A stretch of DNA of 64,000 bases from Prevotellaceae bacterium (GCA_021772015.1 JAETNS010000001.1:207462-271461), one strand, 5' to 3'; positions 37,178-46,663 are shown, numbered from the stretch's first letter. Numbers and translations are program-made. The notes: a model not told the origin generated them from the letters alone.

Positions 37178-39325
37178 TCAGTCCTTTTTGAGCAACGATG
37201 CGGGAGACTCCGGCGCTTTTATGCCGTCACGGATCAGAAGCGCGTCGATCGACGGATCCTGTCCGCGGAAACGTTTGTAGATCACATCGGGTGCCTCGGT
37301 TCCTCCTTTCTCGAGAATATTGCGGCGGAATGAGTCGGCGGTTGCTCGGTCGAAGATCCCGTTCTCCTTGAAATGGGCGAACGCGTCAGCGTCGAGTACT
37401 TCAGCCCATTTGTAGGAATAATATCCGGCGGCATATCCTCCGGCGAAAATATGGCTGAACTGGGGTGATGTGGCAGATCCGTCAACGTTGGGGAAAATTC
37501 TGACCTGTTCCATAGCGGCGCGTTCAAAGGCAACCGGATCGGCAACGGCTGTGGTGTCGGCCAGCGAATGCCAAGCCATGTCGACATAACCGAATGAGAG
37601 CTGGCGCATGCAGGCGTATGCCGCCCCGAATTGTGAGGAGGCGATGATTTTGTCGACGAGTTCCTGGGGGATCGGTTCGCCTGTCTGGTAGTTCTTGGCG
37701 AAAGAGTCGAGGAATTCCTTCTCGGTCAGGTAATTTTCGTTGAACTGCGAGGGGAGTTCGACGAAGTCGCGATATACATTGGTTCCTGAGAGGGATGCGT
37801 AGTTGCAACGGGTCAGGAGCCCGTGGAGGGCGTGACCGAATTCATGCAGGAAAGTCTCGACCTCATAGGGTGTCAGGAGCGACGGTTTGTCGGCGGTCGG
37901 TTTGGTGAAGTTCATGACGATAGACACCAATGGACGGTGGTCGATACCGGCCGCGTCTTTCCATTGATCGGAGAAGCCGGTCATCCAGGCTCCGGGACGT
38001 TTTGTGTCACGAGGGAAGAAGTCGGTGTAAAGCACTCCGATGAATTCTCCCTTGTCATCTGTCACATCGAATGCCTTGACATCGGGATGATAGACTTCGA
38101 TCGAGTCGTTGGGAGTGAATTTCAGCCCGTAGAGTTTGGTGGCGAGGCCGAACACGCCGTCGATCACATTGTCAAGTTCGAAATAGGGGCGAAGCTGCTC
38201 CTCGTCATAGGAGTAACGCTCGTTTTTGAGCTTGTTGGCGTAATAGCTGTAATCCCAGGCGTTTATCTCGACCGGTTTCCCTTCAGTCTTTGAGGCGAAG
38301 GCTGTCAGCTCGGCCATCTCCTTGTCGAGGGCCGGGCGGTATGCGTCGCGCAACTGGTCGAGAAGCTTGTAGACGTTCTCGGGGGTGCGAGCCATCGTCC
38401 GTCTGAGAGAATGGTCGGCGTAGGTCTTGCTTCCAAGCAGGTTGGCCAGCTGGAGACGGAGGGAAGCTATTTTGGAAAGGATCGGCAGATTGTTGTATTC
38501 TCCCGAGGTGTTGCGGCCGGTGTAGAGGCGATAGAATTTCTCGCGCAGGTCGGGGCGGTCGGAGTATTTCATGAACGCCATGTATGTGGGCTGGGCGAGG
38601 GTGAAAAGGAATTCTCCCGGTCGCCCTTTGGCCTGGGCCATCTGAGCTGCTTCGTCAACGATTCCCTTGGGAAGTCCGGCGAGGTCGTCGGAAGTCAGCC
38701 AGATCTCGTAGGTGTTGAGTTCTTTCAGGACATTCTGGCCGAAGATGGTGGTCAGCTCTGATAGTTCTGACGATATTTTGCGGTACGCCTCACGGTCATC
38801 CCCCTGGAGGTTTGCTCCAGAAAGGGCGAAATTGTTGTAAGTTTCTTCCAGAAGCATGTTCTGCTCCGGGGTGAGTGACATTTGGGCGCGGTTGTCATAG
38901 ACAGTCTTTATGCGCTTCCAAAGGTTCTCGTTGAGGACGATCGAAGTCGAGTAGTCGGAGAGTTTGGGTGTGACGCGCATGGAGATTTCCATCAGTTCGT
39001 CATCAGCGTCGGCTGAGAGGATCGGGAAAAACACATTCAGCACACGGTTGAGGTCTTGACCCGAACGGTCGAGGGCGACAATCGTGTTTTCAAATGTCGG
39101 CGCTTCCGGGTTGTTGGCGATCGCCTCGATTTCAGCTTTTGCCTTCTCTATCCCACGATCAATGGCCGGCTCATAGTCGGCATTGGTTATCTTGGAGAAG
39201 GGCGCGGTAGAATGGACGGTGTTGAATTTGTCGGCGAACACGGCGCCCGGGGCAGGCTGTGCCTGCGATGACATTGATGACATCAGGCTTAATGTAACTG
39301 TTAGTGCTGTAAGAAGTTTCTTCAT
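37178..39325 (-). CDS. dcp: Peptidyl-dipeptidase Dcp (M3 metallopeptidase)
   Basis: 715 residues with a signal peptide (1-22, 'SSQAQ'), so periplasmic. The zinc motif is 'FLHEFGHALH', with H494, E495 and H498, and the third ligand falls in 'NYASLSGTNVYRDFVELPSQF'. Length and sequence match M3A dipeptidyl carboxypeptidases, which remove C-terminal dipeptides from peptides during nutrient use. It has its own promoter and is divergent from the thioesterase gene at 39487. Related oligopeptidase A cannot be fully excluded, but a secreted form of this size fits Dcp better. Confidence 0.93.
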   Translation of the reverse strand: MKKLLTALTVTLSLMSSMSSQAQPAPGAVFADKFNTVHSTAPFSKITNADYEPAIDRGIEKAKAEIEAIANNPEAPTFENTIVALDRSGQDLNRVLNVFFPILSADADDELMEISMRVTPKLSDYSTSIVLNENLWKRIKTVYDNRAQMSLTPEQNMLLEETYNNFALSGANLQGDDREAYRKISSELSELTTIFGQNVLKELNTYEIWLTSDDLAGLPKGIVDEAAQMAQAKGRPGEFLFTLAQPTYMAFMKYSDRPDLREKFYRLYTGRNTSGEYNNLPILSKIASLRLQLANLLGSKTYADHSLRRTMARTPENVYKLLDQLRDAYRPALDKEMAELTAFASKTEGKPVEINAWDYSYYANKLKNERYSYDEEQLRPYFELDNVIDGVFGLATKLYGLKFTPNDSIEVYHPDVKAFDVTDDKGEFIGVLYTDFFPRDTKRPGAWMTGFSDQWKDAAGIDHRPLVSIVMNFTKPTADKPSLLTPYEVETFLHEFGHALHGLLTRCNYASLSGTNVYRDFVELPSQFNENYLTEKEFLDSFAKNYQTGEPIPQELVDKIIASSQFGAAYACMRQLSFGYVDMAWHSLADTTAVADPVAFERAAMEQVRIFPNVDGSATSPQFSHIFAGGYAAGYYSYKWAEVLDADAFAHFKENGIFDRATADSFRRNILEKGGTEAPDVIYKRFRGQDPSIDALLIRDGIKAPESPASLLKKD

Positions 39326-39393
39326 TGCAGAGAGCTTTGTTCATGGTGGTCGCGTTTCGTAGGGCCGATCCACGACATCCTGTAAGTTTCATG

Positions 39394-39424
39394 CAAAGAT
39401 AGGGGTTTGCGGCGAGACACCAAA
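39394..39424 (-). promoter_or_regulatory. Promoter of dcp
   Basis: On the minus strand TTTG (39424-39421), 19-base spacer, TATCTTTG (39401-39394); the start is about 60 bases before the ATG. Confidence 0.85.
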
Positions 39425-39464
39425 ATTTTTGACGGGAACTGTGGGGGATTTCATTGAAAATGGT

Positions 39465-39472
39465 TAACTTTG
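39465..39472 (+). promoter_or_regulatory. Possible -7 box of the thioesterase gene
   Basis: TAACTTTG with no good -33 element at the right distance. It would start transcription only about 8 bases before the ATG at 39487 and about 20 before the ATG at 39499. Confidence 0.4.
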
Positions 39473-39486
39473 AATTTTGATACCCC

Positions 39487-39924
39487 ATGCATATCTTTAT
39501 GGAGACACAACGGAAGACTCAACCATACATATACAGGCTGCCACTGAAAGTCAGGGACTATGAGGTGGATTCCCAAGGCATTGTCAACAATGCCAACTAT
39601 CTTCATTACCTCGAGCACACGCGCCATGAATTCTGTCAGGAGCGCGGAGTGTCGTTCCGTGACATGCAACGCGAGGGGATAGACCCGGTTGTCAGCAAGA
39701 TAGAGATCTCTTACATGACCCCTTTACGGCTGGCCGAGACGATGGAAAGCTGTCTGTGGCTTGAGCGCAAAGGCGCGAGGTTCATCTTTCACCAGGATAT
39801 CTTCAATGCCGCCGGGGAGCAGGTCGTGAAATCACATGTCACGATTGTCGCGCTTGAAAACGGGAAGCTGACGCGTGGAGACAGACTGGCCTCCGCGTTC
39901 TCCGATTGCATTTCTGTTGGTTAA
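39487..39924 (+). CDS. Acyl-CoA thioesterase (hotdog fold, YbgC/FadM-like)
   Basis: 145 residues. The 4-hydroxybenzoyl-CoA-thioesterase profile is clear: 'VRDYEVDSQGIVNNANYLHYLEHTR' over about 19-45, with the Asp in 'DSQG' and the Asn/Tyr pair taking catalytic and binding roles, then 'GVSFRDM' and 'ISYMTPL'. It hydrolyses acyl-CoA in the cytoplasm; the acyl group is not predictable. The Met at 39499 ('METQRKT') is an alternative start that suits the promoter better. dprA follows 18 bases downstream, probably in the same transcript. Confidence 0.9.
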   Translation: MHIFMETQRKTQPYIYRLPLKVRDYEVDSQGIVNNANYLHYLEHTRHEFCQERGVSFRDMQREGIDPVVSKIEISYMTPLRLAETMESCLWLERKGARFIFHQDIFNAAGEQVVKSHVTIVALENGKLTRGDRLASAFSDCISVG

Positions 39925-39942
39925 TCCTCATTCATAAGCCTG

Positions 39943-41055
39943 ATGACAGAGAAAGAATTGCTGACATACCGTATAGGATTTTCCCTCATAAAGGGTATGA
40001 ATCTCGAGGCCGCGCGTCATCTTCTTGAGATTCTCGGATCAGAGGAGGCGATGTTCAGGCTTGATATGAGAGAGATAGAGCGTCTTACAGGGCTTGGAAG
40101 CCGTCATTTCAATGCCGGGATGAGGCAGGAAGTGCTTGATCGCGCCCGTCGGGAAGCTGACTTTGTCGACAGTCATGCCGTCAGGTGCCTTTATTTCACG
40201 GATGATGATTTTCCGAGGCGTTTGCTGGAATGTGAGGACGCTTCTCTGCTGCTTTTTGCCAAAGGAGACTGCGATCTGAATGCCAGGCATGTGGTCGGGA
40301 TCGTAGGAACGCGGAACGCCACTTTGTATGGAGTCAATTTCATCAACAAGCTTGTCGATGATCTCGCTGCGAGGCTCGATGGGTTGTTGATCGTGAGCGG
40401 ACTCGCGTTGGGGTGTGATATTGCCGCCCACAGGCGCGCTATCTCTGCTGGAGTCCCGACCGCCGGAATAGTGGCTCACGGACTCGACACCATGTATCCG
40501 GCCGAGAACCGCAATGATGCTGCCCGCATGGCTCGTGGAGCCGGGGTCGTGCTGACCGATTATCCATCCGGCACACGTCCGTTCAGAGGAAATTTCCTGG
40601 CCCGCAACAGGATCGTTGCTGGCATGGTCGACTGCCTTGTGGTGGCTGAGTCGGCGGCAGACCATGGAGGGGCGTTGCATACCGCGCGGTTGGCCCGCGA
40701 GTATGACCGCGAGGTGTTCGCGTTGCCGGGCCGGACAAGCGACCATTACAGTGGTGGATGCAACAAGCTGATACGCCGCCAGATCGCTACGCTCTGTACG
40801 GGTGCGGATGATCTCATTGATACGATGGGATGGACTCCACGGGCTGTGGAGGGAGATCAGCAGAAACTGTTCAAAGAGTATACGCCTGAAGAGCAATCAA
40901 TAATCGACTATCTTACCAACAATGGGGAGGGACAGCTTAATATGCTCACGGCTCATACGGGGATTCCTGTCGGACGACTGATGGGTATGTTGATGGAGCT
41001 TGAGATGGACGGGGCTGTAATGGCTTTGCCTGGCTCACGTTATCGGTTGGCATGA
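39943..41055 (+). CDS. dprA: DNA-processing protein DprA
   Basis: 370 residues; loads RecA on incoming single-stranded DNA in transformation and acts in recombination. An N-terminal helix-hairpin-helix-like part (about 1-70) precedes the Rossmann-like core with 'VVGIVGTRNATLYG', 'SGLALGCDIAAHRRA' and 'GTRPFRGNFLARNRIVAG', then 'ALPGRTSDHYSGGCNKLI'. A C-terminal winged-helix domain (about 305-370) completes the usual three-part layout. Present in most bacteria, so natural competence is not implied. It lies between the thioesterase and udp. Confidence 0.96.
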   Translation: MTEKELLTYRIGFSLIKGMNLEAARHLLEILGSEEAMFRLDMREIERLTGLGSRHFNAGMRQEVLDRARREADFVDSHAVRCLYFTDDDFPRRLLECEDASLLLFAKGDCDLNARHVVGIVGTRNATLYGVNFINKLVDDLAARLDGLLIVSGLALGCDIAAHRRAISAGVPTAGIVAHGLDTMYPAENRNDAARMARGAGVVLTDYPSGTRPFRGNFLARNRIVAGMVDCLVVAESAADHGGALHTARLAREYDREVFALPGRTSDHYSGGCNKLIRRQIATLCTGADDLIDTMGWTPRAVEGDQQKLFKEYTPEEQSIIDYLTNNGEGQLNMLTAHTGIPVGRLMGMLMELEMDGAVMALPGSRYRLA

Positions 41056-41159
41056 TCCCCGCGATAAACAAAACAGGCTCTCCCTGCCTTATATATAAAT
41101 TAGGAGTGATTTAAAACTGATCGAAAGAAACAAAACTAACTAACACCCATAGATAGACC

Positions 41160-42035
41160 ATGGAAAAGAAAATCATCGCCCCGTCAGAGTTGATCATAAA
41201 TGCTGACGGATCTGTGTTTCACTTGCATTTGCTCCCTGAACAGCTGACTGACCGTATCATACTTGTCGGCGATCCGGCCCGTGTGAATATTGTGGCCGAG
41301 CATTTCGACACCCGTGATTTCGAGGTCTCGTCCCGGGAGTTCCATACCATAGGGGGGACATACAAGGGGAAACCTATCATGTGTCTTAGCCACGGCATAG
41401 GTCCGGACAACATAGACATAGTGATAAACGAGCTTGACGCGCTGGCAAATATTGATTTTTCAACAAGGGAGGTCAAGGACCGCCGCCGGCAACTGACGAT
41501 GGTGCGTATCGGGACATCCGGGGCTTTGCAGCCTGAGCTGATTGTCGGAACGCCTGTGATTGCTGAGAAAGCGATCGGTTTTGACGGCGTGCTCAACTAT
41601 TACGCCGGTCGCAATGAGGTGGCGGACCTTGAATTCGAGAAGGCATTTTGTGACCACACCCAGTGGAATCCTCTCTGGGCCAAACCTTATGTGGTGGATG
41701 CCGACAGTTCGCTTGTCGATCAGATCGGCCGGGATGACATGGTGAGAGGCAACACGATATCGGCGGTGGGTTTCTATGGTCCGCAGGGGCGTGAGCTGCG
41801 TCTGCCGCTTGCCAATCCAGGCCTCAACAGGAGCATCGAGGAGTTTCGCTTCAATGGCCGCAAGGTGACCAACTATGAGATGGAGTCGGCTCCCCTCCAA
41901 GGGCTTGGCCGCCTTATGGGACACCGCGCCATGACTGTCTGCTCGATCATCGCCAACCGTATGCGCCACGATGTGACCCCGAATTACAAGACTGCCATAC
42001 GTGATCTCATATCGACAGTGCTTGACAGGATCTGA
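41160..42035 (+). CDS. udp: Nucleoside phosphorylase (uridine phosphorylase type)
   Basis: 291 residues of the purine/uridine phosphorylase family. The phosphate-binding 'VGDPARVNIVAEHF', 'ICLSHGIG'-type segment (here 'MCLSHGIGPDNIDIVI'), 'IGTSGALQPELIVGT' and the ribose-binding 'NYEMESAPLQGLG' are visible. It cleaves a nucleoside with phosphate to release the base and ribose-1-phosphate (salvage). Uridine is the most likely substrate by overall similarity, yet the base specificity is not certain. A strong terminator follows. Confidence 0.88.
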   Translation: MEKKIIAPSELIINADGSVFHLHLLPEQLTDRIILVGDPARVNIVAEHFDTRDFEVSSREFHTIGGTYKGKPIMCLSHGIGPDNIDIVINELDALANIDFSTREVKDRRRQLTMVRIGTSGALQPELIVGTPVIAEKAIGFDGVLNYYAGRNEVADLEFEKAFCDHTQWNPLWAKPYVVDADSSLVDQIGRDDMVRGNTISAVGFYGPQGRELRLPLANPGLNRSIEEFRFNGRKVTNYEMESAPLQGLGRLMGHRAMTVCSIIANRMRHDVTPNYKTAIRDLISTVLDRI

Positions 42036-42044
42036 TCCCCGATA

Positions 42045-42115
42045 AAAAATCTTCGGGAAGCATAAGCCTCTATCGGAATTGTATCCGGCGGCTCTTATGC
42101 TTCCCGAAGATTTTT
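42045..42115. terminator. Two-way terminator with perfect 22-bp stem
   Basis: 42045-42066 pairs exactly with 42094-42115, with A-run and T-run ends on both strands and a 27-base loop. It ends udp (+) and the TetR-type gene (-). Confidence 0.93.
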
Positions 42116-42136
42116 ATTCTCTGCTGTATTGGAATG

Positions 42137-42988
42137 TCATTCAGACATGAGGTCGTTCACACAGCGGGCGATGATATCTTCGGAGATCCCTTCATTACGC
42201 AGGTTGGCGGCAATACGTTGGCGGTCGGCACCGCGTCGGGCGTTCATCAGATCCTCGACATGATCGCGGAAGTCGCTCTCTACGCGCTCCCGGCAGGCAG
42301 CCTCGTAATTACGTCGGTAGGTCTCCGCCTCCTCGCCGTTATTTCCCGGACTAAGGCGGGAATTCTCCTCCGCTCCGAACATCATGGAGGAGATGCTTCT
42401 GATCGCGTTCATGACGCGGCGTTTGCCAGCCATTGTGTTTATGTCTATCCCGGCGAAGGTAGAGCGGTCTTTGTGCAGCACCAGATAGTATATTCCGGCC
42501 ACTATGAGCGCGGTTATCGCCATCACGTCAAACCGTTCGCGGTGATAGATGCTTCCGTAGGAGTTGGTGAGCTCCAAGGCGTGTAGCTCCCGCAGTCGCG
42601 ATGTCCGTTCGGTGATATGGTTGCCTTCCGCTATTTCCCAACGCAGCAACTCGGTCATAATATCTTCCGACATGAGGTTGGTCAGCAATTTCTCCAGAAT
42701 ATTGCTGTATCCTTCTTCCGATCCGATTTCTTCGACAGAGTCTCTGACAAGGTCGCTTAGCCAATAATCATAATTTTTCACGAATTCATCGTAAAATTCG
42801 TCAAGGTTTTTATAGCGGTTGTAGAAGACTATAGGCTCAATTTTTGCTCTTTTGACGATGTCGGTCACCAATGCGAGCGAAAATCCTTTCTTTCTTATCT
42901 GCGCGACGGCAGCTTTGTTTATGGCCTCCTCAATGTCGGCCTTTGACCGTCGTGGTCTCCTGGTTTTTACTTCGTTAGCAGATTCCAT
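42137..42988 (-). CDS. TetR family transcriptional regulator
   Basis: 283 residues from the ATG at 42988 (an upstream TTG is open). A basic start ('KTRRPRRSKADIEEAI') leads into the TetR helix-turn-helix: 'KKGFSLALVTDIVKRAKIEPIVFYNRYKNLDEFYDEF', spread over about 32-68. The C-terminal ligand/dimer domain is long and ends with a charged helical tail ('ANLRNEGISEDIIARCVNDLM'). Target and ligand unknown. A 9-bp palindrome with a 10-base spacer lies in its own leader (43013-43040) and may be an autoregulatory operator. It is not tied to any efflux gene here. Confidence 0.87.
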   Translation of the reverse strand: MESANEVKTRRPRRSKADIEEAINKAAVAQIRKKGFSLALVTDIVKRAKIEPIVFYNRYKNLDEFYDEFVKNYDYWLSDLVRDSVEEIGSEEGYSNILEKLLTNLMSEDIMTELLRWEIAEGNHITERTSRLRELHALELTNSYGSIYHRERFDVMAITALIVAGIYYLVLHKDRSTFAGIDINTMAGKRRVMNAIRSISSMMFGAEENSRLSPGNNGEEAETYRRNYEAACRERVESDFRDHVEDLMNARRGADRQRIAANLRNEGISEDIIARCVNDLMSE

Positions 42989-43012
42989 ATTCAAGTTTTC
43001 TTAGAAGTATTC

Positions 43013-43040
43013 ATGGTGTCCACCATCCATCGGACACCAT
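43013..43040. promoter_or_regulatory. Candidate TetR operator palindrome
   Basis: ATGGTGTCC (43013-43021), ten bases, GGACACCAT (43032-43040): a perfect 9-bp inverted repeat 25-52 bases upstream of the TetR-type ATG. Operator role is inferred. Confidence 0.5.
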
Positions 43041-43129
43041 AAATATTGACTACGTATGCGTTTGCCGATTCGCTCCGCTTCGGTAAGAGAGAGGGTGAAG
43101 GGGCTTGTCATGCGTATTTAAGGTATTTG

Positions 43130-43160
43130 CAAATATACAAACTCTGCTTTATCTGGCAAA
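43130..43160 (-). promoter_or_regulatory. Promoter of the TetR-type gene
   Basis: On the minus strand TTTG (43160-43157), 19-base spacer, TATATTTG (43137-43130). The leader of about 135 bases contains the palindrome at 43013-43040. Confidence 0.8.
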
Positions 43161-43212
43161 AGATAGTGGTGAATATTTGGTTTGGAATGTGTAGCGAATT
43201 TGGCAACTATGC

Positions 43213-44589
43213 TTAAGATTGTATCTCTTGAGCCAGCATTCTGTGGCCGAAGCGGCAATATATGCATTTGTTTTTCTCACAATATTCGCGTCGCAATTCA
43301 ATGATGGCCTGGGATTCAAAAGCGTCGCGGCAGGTAATTCCTGCGGTCGCGAAAAGTCTGACATCCTTGTTGTCTTCGGGATGGAACTTTCGTAGCAGTT
43401 CAGGCAGTATCTGCATGGTCATGACATCGTTACGGGTTGTGGCGCGTGCGAGCATTAGCGGTAACACGACATTGATCAGCAGCTTGTCTATGGAGCTTCC
43501 GGCTAATGCCTTGGGGGAGGCTCCACCTTGGCCTGCGTTGTCGAAGGTATAGCGTGTCGCCCAGAATCCGGTAAGGTTGATATCGAATTCCCTCCGGAGA
43601 TCCTTGAGGGAAGGAATCTCCGGCATGGTCGGTTCGGGTAGGTGGGGGTAATACAGACCGGTCTCGATAAGAGATTTTTCCCGTTCGCGGTAAAAGTCAG
43701 CGACGACATCGTCGAGTTTACCTATCAGATGGAAGCCGCGATGGATTTTCTCAGCCAAAAGCGCGAGTCTGCGGTGAGGAAAATTCTGTGGTCTTGTCCG
43801 CGATAACTTCCACTGAAGGGGGAGGGGGCGCAGGCTGAACTTATGGGCCATGAACATGTATTCCTGTCTTAAACGGGTCACGTATCCGTCTTCATCCTCT
43901 GCCGGAGGAGGGATCAGGCCGGCTTGTCCGAAGACAAGAGCTTCCATCGTGACCAGCTCGTCACGGTGGCGGTTTAGGAATTTAAGAGGGAGGTTCTTGG
44001 CCAGGATCTCGAATGGCTCGGCGTTAAGCCCGAAACCAAGAGCGCGGGAGAGTGTTATGTATGCGGCAGCTTCCCAGTCACCTTCAGTGTGCTCCACGAT
44101 ACGCAGGATGCGGTCACTTTTGTTGTACAGGCGTTCGAGGGCGAGAGCTGTCAGCCATTCTGTATGGAATACTTTTTCAAGAGACGCGATCGTAGGGGCG
44201 CATGGCAGGGATGATGATGATCCTGTCATCAGCATATTGCACCTGGCGGCGGCGCGTGAAGAGCAACGGACTGTGATTTGGGGGATCACAGCTCCGTCGG
44301 GCCGTCTGACTTCAGTGTCATCTTCCTGCACGACATGTAGTATGACTGAATCGTAGGCCCGGTCTTTGTCGTGGCCGTGGCGGAACCAGTCGGAGGCTTT
44401 GACGTGGATTTCGATATTGCCAGCCCATCTTTGGCCGTCGATCTCTATGGCCGCGTTGAAAAAATCAGGGCCGGCATCAGTGTTGATGGTGCCGGGATGC
44501 ATGATCCTGACACGCTTGCCGTCTGAGGTCCGCAGGGGAGTGTAGTCCCATAGACGGTGCTGCCACACAAATTGCATCAGTTTTTCCAT
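43213..44589 (-). CDS. DUF2851 family protein
   Basis: 458 residues of a family almost restricted to Bacteroidetes. The N-terminal part has the conserved 'MQFVWQHRLWD', 'HPGTINTDAGPDFFNA' and 'WAGNIEIHVKASDWFRHGH', with acidic and His residues that suggest a nuclease-like or metal-binding site, though no activity is established. The C-terminus holds a Cys pair and His: 'CEKNKCIYCRFGH'. It overlaps the 3' end of coaE by 13 bases and is the last gene of the nusB-yajC-ybbR-coaE run, so it is translated with coaE. Confidence 0.92.
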   Translation of the reverse strand: MEKLMQFVWQHRLWDYTPLRTSDGKRVRIMHPGTINTDAGPDFFNAAIEIDGQRWAGNIEIHVKASDWFRHGHDKDRAYDSVILHVVQEDDTEVRRPDGAVIPQITVRCSSRAAARCNMLMTGSSSSLPCAPTIASLEKVFHTEWLTALALERLYNKSDRILRIVEHTEGDWEAAAYITLSRALGFGLNAEPFEILAKNLPLKFLNRHRDELVTMEALVFGQAGLIPPPAEDEDGYVTRLRQEYMFMAHKFSLRPLPLQWKLSRTRPQNFPHRRLALLAEKIHRGFHLIGKLDDVVADFYREREKSLIETGLYYPHLPEPTMPEIPSLKDLRREFDINLTGFWATRYTFDNAGQGGASPKALAGSSIDKLLINVVLPLMLARATTRNDVMTMQILPELLRKFHPEDNKDVRLFATAGITCRDAFESQAIIELRREYCEKNKCIYCRFGHRMLAQEIQS

Positions 44590-45197
44590 TGGCCGGGATA
44601 ACTGGAGAGAATCGCCCCGTGCCGGGCGAGAAGGCGCGATAGCTGCGGAATTACGGGGTGGTGTCCGTCATTTTCGACAATCAGCAATGGTACAGTGATA
44701 TCCTCCTGGCAGACACGGCGTTGACGGCGCATGCGGGCAATGATTGCCTCTTCCGTCACGGAGTCGCGCAGGCAAGCCCGTCTTAGTCGGGTGGTTTCAG
44801 GTGCGTCGGCCAACCATACCTCGTCGACTTCATTGTGGAGGTTGCTTTCGAGCAATATGGCGGTTTCCACGAAAAGCAACGGCTCCTCTTTGTTGTCGTT
44901 TCTCCAACGCAGCAGGTCTTCAGTCACCCGGCCATGCACAATTGAATTAAGTGCATTGAGTTTCTCCGGGTTGGAGAATACGATTTCTGACAGTCTGTGG
45001 CGGTCTATTGTCCCGTCTGTCACGGTGTCGGGAGAAATCTCCTCCCTAAGACGACGATGTATCTGCGGATCACGGTCCATGAGCGCTTTAGCGCGGGAAT
45101 CGCAGTCATAGACCTGGAAGCCCCATGTCGACAGGCAGTGGCAGATGGCTGACTTGCCGCTGCCTATGCCACCGGTGATGGCTATGAGAGGTGTCAT
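44577..45197 (-). CDS. coaE: Dephospho-CoA kinase
   Basis: 206 residues; phosphorylates the ribose of dephospho-CoA, the last step of coenzyme A synthesis. P-loop 'GGIGSGKSA' is at 8-16; 'VYDCDSRAKALM' and 'VHGRVTEDLLRW' are CoaE blocks, and the lid region has 'RLRRACLRDSVTEEAIIARMRRQ'. Its ATG overlaps the ybbR stop (ATGA) and its end overlaps the DUF2851 start, a tightly coupled operon. Confidence 0.96.
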   Translation of the reverse strand: MTPLIAITGGIGSGKSAICHCLSTWGFQVYDCDSRAKALMDRDPQIHRRLREEISPDTVTDGTIDRHRLSEIVFSNPEKLNALNSIVHGRVTEDLLRWRNDNKEEPLLFVETAILLESNLHNEVDEVWLADAPETTRLRRACLRDSVTEEAIIARMRRQRRVCQEDITVPLLIVENDGHHPVIPQLSRLLARHGAILSSYPGQWKN

Positions 45198-46168
45198 TCC
45201 CTTTCTATTAGAAATTCGACTTCAGCGGAGGCAAGCCGTGCGCTCTGATAATAAGGAGGAACGCCCGTAAGCCTTACAGGCACAGTCTTTTTCCCCGGTG
45301 TGATGTCGTTGAAATCAATGACTGCGTGGAGAGGAGAGTTGCCGGCCGAGAATGTGCTTTTGGGCAGAAGGTATGTGGCCTCTATTATCGCCGGGAATGG
45401 TATCAGGCGTATCCCTCCGGGCACATTCACTGTCTCGATCTTGAGTTTGCGGGTCTTTGTGACCAATGGCTCGATCGGGAATGTTACTCTTACCTTGGAT
45501 GGAATCGCTTTCATCCCCTCCGGTACAAGAATGCTGACTTCAACAGTCGTTGTGTCGGAAAGACGTGAAAGGGAGATGGGCGCGGTCGGCAACTCCTTTA
45601 TCTGAAGGCGTTCTTTAAGATTGGAATACAACATCACCGAGTCGGTCGAGATTTTGGGAGATCCAAACGCCTCATATTGCGGCAATGTTGTGATGTCGGC
45701 ATCAACCAGCACTTTTACGGGAATCCCCGGATTGGTTGTGTAGCAGAGATGCAGCGAATCGGGGCGGACAGCCACGATTGACGCGCTCGTCCCGAAAATT
45801 CCTCTGAGGGCGGAGTTGAGCTGGGCCTCGTTGAGGAGCAGGTGGTTGTCAGTCTGGCGCGTGAACTCGTCGTAACGTAACTTCAAGACAGGTTTCGCTC
45901 CCCACGCGAATTTTGCCAGGGATGATCCTTTATCTTTGATGGTCACATTTATTGTCGGGACGTTTCCTGATATTATGGTCATGTTTTTAGGAAACTCCTC
46001 CAGACGCAGTGGCACCTTGTAATCTTCCTGGATCTCGTCATTGAGAGCCATCAAGAACCAGAAGATGGTCGAGATAAGCAGGAATACAAGGAAAGTGAGG
46101 ACATTGCGCCCCGCTGTGGTGCGCAAGTCCTCCTTGAATTTCCTGTAGTACTTCCTGTAGTCGACCAT
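45194..46168 (-). CDS. YbbR-domain membrane protein
   Basis: 324 residues from the ATG at 46168 ('MVDYRKYYRKFKED'). There is one N-terminal membrane segment (about 22-42, 'VLTFLVFLLISTIFWFLMAL') followed by beta-rich YbbR-like repeats in the periplasm ('KVPLRLEEFPKNM', 'VPLRLTGVPPYYQ'). Its exact job is unknown; in other bacteria YbbR proteins sit near cyclic-di-AMP cyclase or glmM, but here it has the Bacteroidetes neighbourhood yajC-ybbR-coaE. Confidence 0.88.
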   Translation of the reverse strand: MVDYRKYYRKFKEDLRTTAGRNVLTFLVFLLISTIFWFLMALNDEIQEDYKVPLRLEEFPKNMTIISGNVPTINVTIKDKGSSLAKFAWGAKPVLKLRYDEFTRQTDNHLLLNEAQLNSALRGIFGTSASIVAVRPDSLHLCYTTNPGIPVKVLVDADITTLPQYEAFGSPKISTDSVMLYSNLKERLQIKELPTAPISLSRLSDTTTVEVSILVPEGMKAIPSKVRVTFPIEPLVTKTRKLKIETVNVPGGIRLIPFPAIIEATYLLPKSTFSAGNSPLHAVIDFNDITPGKKTVPVRLTGVPPYYQSARLASAEVEFLIERE

Positions 46169-46253
46169 GAGGTGAAAAGGAATGGCATGTAAAGCCTCCG
46201 GTTGCCGGGATCTGGCATGGGGCAACCAATGTGGAGAGGTAATGGTCTTTTGA

Positions 46254-46589
46254 TCAGGCTTTGGTCTTGTTGGGATCCTGCTGCTCCTGCGCGTCGGCGG
46301 CGGAGGGGTAAACCGACCCCTTGTCGATACGGAGGACGGTGTTGTCGGAAACGGAGATCAGGAAGCTGTCATCCTTGATTTCCTTGATTTTGCCGTGGAT
46401 TCCGCCGGCAGTGATTATGCTGTCTCCTTTTTTCAGGCCTTCGCGGAACTTGCGTATCTCTTTCTGCTTTTTCTGTTGGGGACGGATCATCAGGAAATAG
46501 AATACGGCGATGAGTCCGACAATCATAATGATTCCGGAGTAGTCCACACCTGCGGGTGCGGCCTGGAGGGGGATGAGGTTTGTAATCAT
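46254..46589 (-). CDS. yajC: Preprotein translocase accessory subunit YajC
   Basis: 111 residues. One membrane segment near the start ('IIMIVGLIAVFYFLMIRPQQKKQKE' region, about 20-45), the family hallmark 'MIRPQQKKQKE', then a small SH3-like part 'LKKGDSIITAGGIHGKIKEI'. It associates with SecDF at the inner membrane. It follows nusB and precedes ybbR, 74 and 85 bases apart. Confidence 0.96.
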   Translation of the reverse strand: MITNLIPLQAAPAGVDYSGIIMIVGLIAVFYFLMIRPQQKKQKEIRKFREGLKKGDSIITAGGIHGKIKEIKDDSFLISVSDNTVLRIDKGSVYPSAADAQEQQDPNKTKA

Positions 46590-46663
46590 CGGTGATTAAT
46601 GTTTTCTGTTAATATTGGGCTAAGCCTCTTGCCGGTGGCATCGGCTTTAAAATCCGGGTAATC

